Shown one piece after another: positions 8,901 to 11,875 of a stretch of 11,875 bases of DNA (its first letter is position 1; the number at the start of each line of letters is the position of its first letter). The notes under the pieces are model-generated. The model saw nothing but the letters and a program-made list of their open reading frames with translations. It made no database searches and had not been told where the DNA came from. Made by a program: the position numbers and the translations under genes. Source of the DNA: an uncultured Chitinophagaceae bacterium (GTDB taxonomy: Bacteria > Bacteroidota > Bacteroidia > Chitinophagales > Chitinophagaceae); NCBI GenBank assembly GCA_934502905.1, contig CAKSVK010000111.1:1-11875 (forward strand), in the 5' to 3' direction.

Positions 8901-9147
8901 GCACTTTTAGTGAGAAAGCGCCACTTTCGTCCGTCAATGTACTACGCCCCGTTCCCTTTTCTGCAACGGTTACACCGGAAATGGGATGGCCGTTTTCGTC
9001 GAGTACCTTACCGGTGGCAAAAACATCGGTTTGTTGAAGATAACGGAGGGGGCTGTCTTCCAGACAAAAAGCCCGACCAGGTAAAATGGTGAGAGGCAGA
9101 AGGATGAGGCTAAGAATTCCCACCTTCTTACATGTAAGAACAAGCAT
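5953..9147 (-). CDS. susC: SusC/RagA-family TonB-dependent outer-membrane transporter
   Basis: TonB-dependent beta-barrel that imports oligosaccharides captured by SusD; 1064 residues, typical length. Domains in order: signal peptide (about 1-28); a carboxypeptidase-regulatory-like domain (about 43-115, ATGKVLDENGHPISGVTV then GTGRSTLTDESGAFSL); a TonB-box-like segment LDEVVVTGY (120-128); the plug domain from about 133 with RALQGKVAGM (158-167), RIRGEGTLNNNNPLYIIDG (182-200) and the SusC signature SASIYGSRAANGVIIITTRKG (226-246); then the barrel, ending in LTF with the terminal Phe expected for BAM-inserted barrels. No extra N-terminal secretin/anti-sigma-interaction (STN) domain is present, so control by an ECF sigma/anti-sigma pair is unlikely. 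That fits the divergent GntR-type regulator. It is the first gene of the operon. A 16-bp perfect palindrome overlaps codons 3-8. The symbol marks the family only. Confidence 0.97.
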   Translation of the reverse strand: MLVLTCKKVGILSLILLPLTILPGRAFCLEDSPLRYLQQTDVFATGKVLDENGHPISGVTVAEKGTGRSTLTDESGAFSLKVQSGNSVVQFTFVGHKTIEMKASALNGETIAMEKDNLNLDEVVVTGYVSQRKADLTGAVSVVNIGQIATNPTGSSMRALQGKVAGMSVTANGSPDPNATVRIRGEGTLNNNNPLYIIDGTPTTRSMGELAVMDIESIQVLKDASSASIYGSRAANGVIIITTRKGKKGTVVNFNASYTSVSSRKPLKLMNTEQRGIAQYWAIKNDNPDADPNLVGIGRLYSYEDHQDANGNFVLDRVTWREYLDPATQTMKSADTDWQKEIMRRGQVQQYNLSLSSGGENSHVFFDLDYYGNQGTIKGSFFDRYSARINSDYSFLNKRIKIGENLSISKWRRSTNIGDGNIGSTKSLMSIVPVHTVDGVGWGGPIGGMSDRHNPVRLIEDNLQNYQDVMRLFGNVYANVQIMKGLTFQSSFGLDLTGTWQRTMDLTYSSGFLSENRSRVTQTSNFQLNWNNSNVLRYEFDLGRSGFDVMGGQESIGFQGNSFWASRREYALETPNYMQLDRGETERDNGGNESRNAMSSWFGKINYNFDSRYLASFTLRKDASSVFGANNRWATFPAFSLGWVLSNENFLNGLAPTLSHLKLRYGWGQNGNSQIDNYAAFQMYEFLYDVNTVWDWNWGTAYDFTGQGGNLPSGFRRTQRGNPILKWETTAQHNIGVDFGLFNSTLSGSFDYYQKHTRDILMKPGTVATLGEGAGMWLNGANIRNRGFELTLNYSDNIGNVSTNIGVVLAHNKQKIEKVPEDVVNNFPGDGKDDNILGRSRNSLYGYIADGLFQSQDEIDNSPTQVGAAPGRIRYRDINGPDGKPDGKIDNFDRTWIGVQDPKLEYGFNIGLAWKNFDFNIFFNGILGKDLNVQSWKSWTIYALGTVGENYDTRLLDAWTPTNTDSKIPAISVNNYNEENRFSTYYVESGSYLKIRNVEIGYSFSQKLMKAVKTNQFRAYLRGDNVLTLSKTWGKNAFTGLDPETPGTSYPLPFAVTAGIRLTF
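9125..9140. promoter_or_regulatory. 16-bp perfect palindrome TTCTTACATGTAAGAA, candidate operator at the susC start
   Basis: The sequence TTCTTACATGTAAGAA is its own reverse complement over all 16 bases, centred between 9132 and 9133. It lies inside the susC reading frame 5 nt after the start codon and spells codons 3-8 (VLTCKK). A contiguous palindrome of this length is well suited to a dimeric winged-helix repressor, and the divergent GntR-type gene is the obvious partner. The TTACA/TGTAA half-sites recur at 9242-9255. The AC...GT orientation differs from the common GT...AC core of many GntR operators, which lowers confidence in that pairing. Confidence 0.45.
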
Positions 9148-9241
9148 ACCGTTAGATTTTGATTGTAAAAAATAAGATAATTAACTATGTCATAAATGTA
9201 AACAATAATTATTCATATTTAAAACATTTTTAAAAATTTAT

Positions 9242-9255
9242 TTACAATAATGTAA
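9242..9255. repeat. Inverted repeat TTACA-ATAA-TGTAA, candidate operator
   Basis: Two 5-bp arms separated by 4 nt in the susC/regulator spacer. The arms are identical to the central half-sites of the susC palindrome at 9128-9137, where they are contiguous. The different spacing argues against simple equivalence, so this is a weak candidate second binding site. Confidence 0.3.
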
Positions 9256-9355
9256 GCATATTTTAATGTTATAGAGATGATCTTATTGAATATCAGGATC
9301 TAAAACCGACACTTCAATTTTAATCAAATTATTATATATAGTATATTTTTATTAA

Positions 9356-9385
9356 TAAATATTAAGCTGTATAATATAATATTTA
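9356..9385. repeat. 9-bp inverted repeat upstream of the regulator
   Basis: TAAATATTA (9356-9364) and TAATATTTA (9377-9385) are perfect reverse complements with a 12-nt spacer. It lies 33 nt upstream of the regulator's ATG, a suitable position for autoregulation. The arms contain only A and T in an AT-rich region, so chance is a real possibility. Confidence 0.25.
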
Positions 9386-9418
9386 CATTTACTTATCATT
9401 TGTAGAAAAAAACAATAA

Positions 9419-10558
9419 ATGGCTATCTTTGAACGTAATTACAAAAGCGTCATTCCATTGCGTAGAAAACAACTCGGTATTTTTGAAAGCCTTAGGGACG
9501 ATATTGTTAACGGAGTATACAAAAGCGGAGCCTTACTGCCATCGGAAGACACGCTTGCCAGGCAGTATTCGGTATCGCGGCCCACGATCGCAAAAGTCTA
9601 TAATCAACTACAGGATAAAGGATACATCAAAAAAACAAGAGGATATGGGTCGCAGGTAATTCATGAAAATAAGCAAACGACATATACCATCGGACTTTTA
9701 TTGCCAGGATCCGGGGAGTCGGAGATATTTACTACTATCAATGACCAGATCCTCAAATTCTCCAGAAAAAATCATTTGAATTGCCTGTGGGAAGGTGCAA
9801 CTGCCAGCAACGCAGAGATCAGGAAAGCGCAGATCGAACATTTTTGCGACGATTATATCTTACAAAGAGTAGATGCCATTCTTTTTTCGCCGCTGGAACG
9901 TCTGCCTGATTCCGATGAAATAAACCTGCGGATATTTAAAAAAATCATACACGCCCATATTCCATTAGTTTTAATAGATCGGGGTATAAAGGCGCAGCCC
10001 GAGCTTGGAGGTTATGATATTATTTGGCTGGATAATTTATCAGCGGGAGATGTAATGGCAACCCTCCTTATAAAAAACGGCTGTGAAACCATTCACTATT
10101 TCTATCGTCCCGATTCAGCCAATTCTGTTGATGTGCGGCTATTAGGTGTCCGGCAGGCTGTATTAAGGCATCAGCTGCCATTTACAGAGGATAACACCTA
10201 TTGCGGCGATCCCGCAGATATAGAATTTATTAAAACAATAAAAATAGTGCCTGGCAAAACAGGTATTATTTGTGCCAATGATTCTACGGCTGCCGTATTA
10301 CTTTCTTCGTTGGAAAAGATCAATATCAAACCTACCTCCGATTGCCTGATTTGCGGATATGATAATATGAAGTATGCCCAATACCTAAAGTATCCGCTTA
10401 CCAGTTATCTTCAGCCTTGCGAGGAAATGGCCAATATCAGCCTTGAGTTAGCCATAAGGCGTATCAAAAACCCCCACTATATTCCAATGACAGTGAGCAT
10501 CAAAGGAAAGGTTATAGAAAGAGAATCTACTACCTTCCGTTCTCCTACCTCCTCCTGA
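9419..10558 (+). CDS. GntR/LacI-hybrid transcriptional regulator (AraR-like architecture)
   Basis: Cytoplasmic sugar-responsive transcription factor of 379 residues. Residues about 14-81 form a GntR-type winged helix-turn-helix: LRDDIVNGVYKSG (25-37), LPSEDTLARQYSVSRPTIAK (40-59) with the recognition helix around SRPTIAKVYNQL, then the wing GYIKKTRGYGSQV (68-80). Residues about 88-379 resemble a periplasmic-binding-protein type I / LacI-like effector domain: TIGLLLPGSG, VDAILFSPLE, IPLVLIDRG, DIIWLDNLSAG, GIICANDSTAAVLL, ICGYDNMKYAQ and PLTSYLQP match successive core strands. This layout is that of Bacillus AraR; effectors of such domains are usually monosaccharides or small glycosides. Divergent from susC and sharing its 271-nt promoter region, it probably controls the sugar operon and possibly itself. 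Repression relieved by sugar is the likeliest mode, by analogy. The start ATG follows AACAATAA, without a Shine-Dalgarno. Confidence 0.92.
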   Translation: MAIFERNYKSVIPLRRKQLGIFESLRDDIVNGVYKSGALLPSEDTLARQYSVSRPTIAKVYNQLQDKGYIKKTRGYGSQVIHENKQTTYTIGLLLPGSGESEIFTTINDQILKFSRKNHLNCLWEGATASNAEIRKAQIEHFCDDYILQRVDAILFSPLERLPDSDEINLRIFKKIIHAHIPLVLIDRGIKAQPELGGYDIIWLDNLSAGDVMATLLIKNGCETIHYFYRPDSANSVDVRLLGVRQAVLRHQLPFTEDNTYCGDPADIEFIKTIKIVPGKTGIICANDSTAAVLLSSLEKINIKPTSDCLICGYDNMKYAQYLKYPLTSYLQPCEEMANISLELAIRRIKNPHYIPMTVSIKGKVIERESTTFRSPTSS

Positions 10559-10564
10559 TCAGGA
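10553..10564. repeat. 12-bp palindrome TCCTGATCAGGA over the regulator stop codon
   Basis: A perfect loop-less 12-bp palindrome containing the TGA stop (10556-10558). A short AT stretch follows but no clear T-tract, so it is at best a weak terminator or a chance palindrome at the 3' end. Confidence 0.25.
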
Positions 10565-10748
10565 TTTATATAAGGCAAATAGAACACCGATCACCTGTAT
10601 GCTGCTGCGCTGCGGCTCGCAAAGACGGTATTTTTCTTTTTCGTCACTGCGATACCGCATCCGGGATAACGTAAGTGGAATGAGATACTATAACGGGAGA
10701 AGCAGTCTACACGTTTATAAGGAGCGAAAACTTAATGCTAATCAAGGA
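10559..10748. other. 190-nt non-coding gap between convergent genes
   Basis: This stretch separates the regulator and the hypothetical gene, which point toward each other. I see no convincing hairpin-plus-T-tract terminator, RNA gene or coding sequence. Plus-strand reading frames entering here continue antisense through the hypothetical gene and look like shadows. Confidence 0.5.
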
Positions 10749-11309
10749 TTATCCCCGCAGCCTGTGTTTGTAAGCCATCCTGGCGAGGCAATGCAGGTGC
10801 TGGTGAAATGCCACCAGGGTGGCTTTGCATACGGGTTGTACCCCTTCATAGGTTACCACTGCTTCCAGCAGGTCTGCCAATTCTATCTTCACGTACCTGT
10901 ACCGGAAAGTTGCACGGAACTGTTGTATCACCAGGAAGGGATCGCGCTGTTCCGATACCGTCAGGTAATAAGGGCGGTTGGCTATATCCAGCAGCTTCCT
11001 GGTTTCCAGCGGTATGGTATCCCGGTAGGTTGCCATATGAAGCAGGCATATCGCTTCTATTAAACGGTGTAGTTCGCGGACAAATTCTTGCAGGTCGTCC
11101 CGCGCTGTTCCTTCATCGTAAGCGCCCTGATCGTTGCACAGCGCAACGCGTAGCCATTGCTCCAGTTCCTCCCTGAAATCTTCCAGGTGAAAGTTTTCGA
11201 ATATATGCGGGAGGCAACGCGAAGGCTTTCCATGTATGGCATGCAGCAAATGGTGAGGCTTGCGGAAGCGTTTTCTTACAGTGGTTGTATTGTGCGAGGT
11301 GTCAGCCAT
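10749..11309 (-). CDS. Hypothetical protein, Bacteroidota type, function unknown
   Basis: A 186-residue soluble protein with no signal peptide or membrane segment. I do not recognise a named domain. The central part is clearly helical and acidic: HIFENFHLEDFREELEQWLR (35-54), then VALCNDQGAYDEGTARDD and LQEFVRELHRLIEAICLLH. This block resembles uncharacterised Bacteroidota proteins I recall only loosely. The N-terminus is basic (VRKRFRKPHH) and the protein is rich in His and Arg, ending HQHLHCLARMAYKHRLRG; HQHLH superficially recalls an HUH motif, but no other transposase feature is present. The ATG at 11309 gives MADTSHNTTT; an ATG at 11320 is out of frame. The gene is preceded by a strongly structured leader (11347-11496) and faces the sugar regulator convergently, so it is probably unrelated to the sugar locus. 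Its DNA looks richer in GC than the flanking spacer. Confidence 0.6.
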   Translation of the reverse strand: MADTSHNTTTVRKRFRKPHHLLHAIHGKPSRCLPHIFENFHLEDFREELEQWLRVALCNDQGAYDEGTARDDLQEFVRELHRLIEAICLLHMATYRDTIPLETRKLLDIANRPYYLTVSEQRDPFLVIQQFRATFRYRYVKIELADLLEAVVTYEGVQPVCKATLVAFHQHLHCLARMAYKHRLRG

Positions 11310-11346
11310 AGGAGAGGCATTTACAGGTGAGAAAAAGATAGTTTAC

Positions 11347-11366
11347 CCCACGCAAAAAAGCGTGGG
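11347..11366. repeat. Hairpin CCCACGC-A6-GCGTGGG
   Basis: Perfect 7-bp GC-rich arms (11347-11353 and 11360-11366) with a six-base loop of A on the plus strand, T on the minus strand. It sits 37 nt upstream of the hypothetical gene's ATG, so in its transcript it would be a stable leader hairpin. The T-run is in the loop and not after the stem, so it is not a standard intrinsic terminator. Confidence 0.7.
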
Positions 11367-11428
11367 TTGGTCCTTATCGTGCTAAAGGGCTACGACACCC
11401 CGACAACGAAATAAGAACGCCCACGCTT
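11358..11428. repeat. 9-bp inverted repeat AAGCGTGGG...CCCACGCTT, alternative partner of the adjacent hairpin
   Basis: AAGCGTGGG at 11358-11366 is the perfect reverse complement of CCCACGCTT at 11420-11428. The first arm is also the right arm of the hairpin at 11347-11366, so the two helices exclude each other. This arrangement is typical of RNA leaders that switch between two folds. It could equally be a repeat unit present three times in alternating orientation. Confidence 0.55.
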
Positions 11429-11496
11429 AAACCTTAAATATAGTAAGGAAACGTGAGCGATTTACCTTATTATCCCGTTGTCATAAAAGGTCGTAG
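11390..11496. ncRNA. Long nested imperfect hairpin, candidate structured RNA leader or dispersed palindromic element
   Basis: Five helices nest perfectly around one centre: 11390-11396 with 11490-11496 (CTACGAC/GTCGTAG, 7 bp); 11402-11408 with 11476-11482 (GACAACG/CGTTGTC, 7 bp); 11410-11415 with 11466-11471 (AATAAG/CTTATT, 6 bp); 11418-11425 with 11452-11459 (CGCCCACG/CGTGAGCG, 7 of 8); and 11432-11436 with 11444-11448 (CCTTA/TAAGG) closing a 7-nt loop. Asymmetric internal loops separate them. That is 32 paired positions in 107 nt, far from random. On the minus strand it would lie in the leader of the hypothetical gene. The transcribed strand is not determined; a miniature mobile element or repeat of the REP kind is the main alternative. 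Confidence 0.45.
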
Positions 11497-11592
11497 TTTT
11501 TAACACGAGAATAAAGCAAATGCGCTTGAAATATTTATAGTGATATTCAACTTGTATTTAAATATGATTGTCTCATAAAAAAGTTAATCTTT

Positions 11593-11607
11593 TAAAGAAA
11601 TTCTTTA
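11593..11607. repeat. Inverted repeat TAAAGAA-A-TTCTTTA
   Basis: Perfect 7-bp arms around a central A, 103 nt upstream of the helix-turn-helix gene. It is one of three inverted repeats in a row in this spacer. The size fits a small XRE-type repressor operator, but the AT-rich context reduces its weight. Confidence 0.35.
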
Positions 11608-11618
11608 CTAAATTAAAG

Positions 11619-11639
11619 TATTTCTGATAAAAAGAAATA
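11619..11639. repeat. Inverted repeat TATTTCT-N7-AGAAATA
   Basis: Perfect 7-bp arms (11619-11625 and 11633-11639) with a 7-nt spacer. The left arm continues as TTTCTGA, which also begins the arm of the next repeat at 11653, suggesting a shared half-site. Confidence 0.35.
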
Positions 11640-11652
11640 TTTTAATTAATAT

Positions 11653-11695
11653 TTTCTGAACTTTTTTAATTTACTTCTGTAAAAACGTTCAGAAA
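11653..11695. repeat. Inverted repeat TTTCTGAAC...GTTCAGAAA just upstream of the helix-turn-helix gene
   Basis: Perfect 9-bp arms (11653-11661 and 11687-11695); after one mismatch five more A-T pairs (11663-11667 with 11681-11685) close a 13-nt loop. It ends 14 nt before the ATG at 11710, so it could be an autoregulatory operator or, in RNA, a hairpin masking the ribosome-binding region. Confidence 0.5.
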
Positions 11696-11709
11696 TAATT
11701 AATAATTCA

Positions 11710-11875
11710 ATGACCAAGCTCGGTGAATACCTGATCCTTAAATCCGTAAATAAATCACAAGTTGCTAGAAAGACCGGGTTAAGTAAGCCCAGATTAAGTG
11801 AGTTAACTTTGAACCCAACAGCAAAATTGCGGGCAGAAGAATTATACCTGATTGCACTTGCGATAGATGTAAGTC
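11710..11875 (+). CDS. Small XRE/Cro-CI-type helix-turn-helix protein (N-terminal part, runs off right edge)
   Basis: DNA-binding regulator whose first 55 codons are in the window. The ATG at 11710 gives MTKLGEYLILKSVNKSQVAR. Residues about 13-33 form the helix-turn-helix: SVNKSQVARKTGLSKPRLSEL, with the NKSQVARKTG first helix and SKPRLSEL recognition helix. It continues LNPTAKLRAEELYLIALAIDVS, the usual third and fourth helices of Cro/CI folds (the ELYLIALAIDV pattern is common in small Bacteroidota XRE proteins). The rest of the protein, probably short, is outside the window. Its upstream region carries three inverted repeats, consistent with autoregulation. It is divergent from the hypothetical gene at 11309. 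Its targets are unknown. Confidence 0.85.
   Translation, partial: MTKLGEYLILKSVNKSQVARKTGLSKPRLSELTLNPTAKLRAEELYLIALAIDVS

Larger units (their letters stand above)
9148..9418. promoter_or_regulatory. AT-rich divergent promoter region between susC and the regulator gene
   Basis: A 271-nt non-coding spacer between two divergent start codons, so both promoters should lie here. It is very AT-rich, with a TATATATA-like run at 9331-9350. Half-sites of the form TGTAA/TTACA recur: TGTAAACA at 9197-9204, TTTACA at 9241-9246, TGTAAGCA at 9251-9258, and ATTTACATTTAC at 9381-9392. I found no clean TTTG / TAnnTTTG promoter for susC; TATTTTTT at 9176-9169 on the minus strand is the closest -7 match but lacks an aligned -33. 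For the regulator, TTTG at 9399-9402 preceded by TATC is a loose -7 match. Confidence 0.7.
11310..11709. other. 400-nt structured, non-coding divergent spacer
   Basis: Spacer between the minus-strand hypothetical gene and the plus-strand helix-turn-helix gene. The left half (to about 11500) has mixed composition and carries a strong hairpin plus a long nested hairpin. The right half (11500-11709) is very AT-rich and carries three further inverted repeats. No open reading frame of note was found. Both genes' promoters should be here, but I found no clear TTTG / TAnnTTTG pair. Confidence 0.7.

Noticed and set aside
9148..9418. Confident susC promoter
   Set aside because: No TTTG / TAnnTTTG pair with proper spacing was found; AT-rich near-matches are too easy to obtain by chance.
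10599..11176. Plus-strand frames of 154 and 122 codons
   Set aside because: Both overlap the minus-strand hypothetical gene, whose protein has the more convincing composition and helical pattern; the plus frames read as shadows.
10749..11309. Hypothetical protein as a Y1/HUH transposase linked to the palindromes
   Set aside because: HQHLH near the C-terminus is only superficially HUH-like; there is no following catalytic tyrosine helix or other Y1 transposase motif in the right order.
11347..11366. Intrinsic terminator
   Set aside because: The T-run is the hairpin loop on the minus strand and no U-tract follows the stem in either direction.
11340..11500. CRISPR array
   Set aside because: GCGTGGG/CCCACGC occurs only three times, in alternating orientation, without regular spacing or unique spacers.

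Overview
The window looks like a chromosomal segment of a Bacteroidota bacterium, most likely Chitinophagaceae or a relative. The reasons are an adjacent SusC/SusD pair, the near absence of Shine-Dalgarno sequences before the start codons (A-rich leaders instead), AT-rich intergenic DNA, and the style of the small helix-turn-helix and hypothetical proteins at the right end. The genus is inference.

Positions 1-9147 hold one polysaccharide/oligosaccharide utilization locus, all on the minus strand. Read in the direction of transcription it is: SusC-type TonB-dependent transporter (9147-5953), SusD-type surface lipoprotein (5943-4213), a secreted GH32-like five-bladed-propeller glycosidase (4070-2007), an MFS sugar porter (1955-546) and an FGGY-family sugar kinase related to sedoheptulokinase (470 to beyond the left edge). 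The logic is complete: SusCD captures and imports a glycoside across the outer membrane, the periplasmic GH32-like enzyme splits it, the MFS porter moves the released sugar into the cytoplasm and the kinase phosphorylates it. A divergent GntR/LacI-type hybrid regulator (9419-10558) sits across an AT-rich 271-nt intergenic region and is the obvious local regulator. Palindromes at the susC start, in the intergenic region and upstream of the GH32-like gene are candidate operators.

Two features make the locus less routine than a fructan locus. The GH32-like enzyme keeps the nucleophile-position Asp but has ENP where GH32 has RDP and DC where GH32 has EC. The kinase resembles sedoheptulokinases rather than the PfkB fructokinases expected for fructan. 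The substrate may therefore be an unusual ketose glycoside; this is inference.

Positions 10559-11875 form a separate accessory-looking stretch: a hypothetical Bacteroidota protein on the minus strand (11309-10749), and a 400-nt non-coding region with a strong hairpin, a long nested imperfect hairpin and helices that exclude one another. A cluster of AT-rich inverted repeats follows, then the start of a small XRE-type helix-turn-helix protein on the plus strand. The structured region could be a cis-acting RNA leader or a dispersed palindromic repeat. I saw no tRNA, rRNA, CRISPR array or transposase gene.
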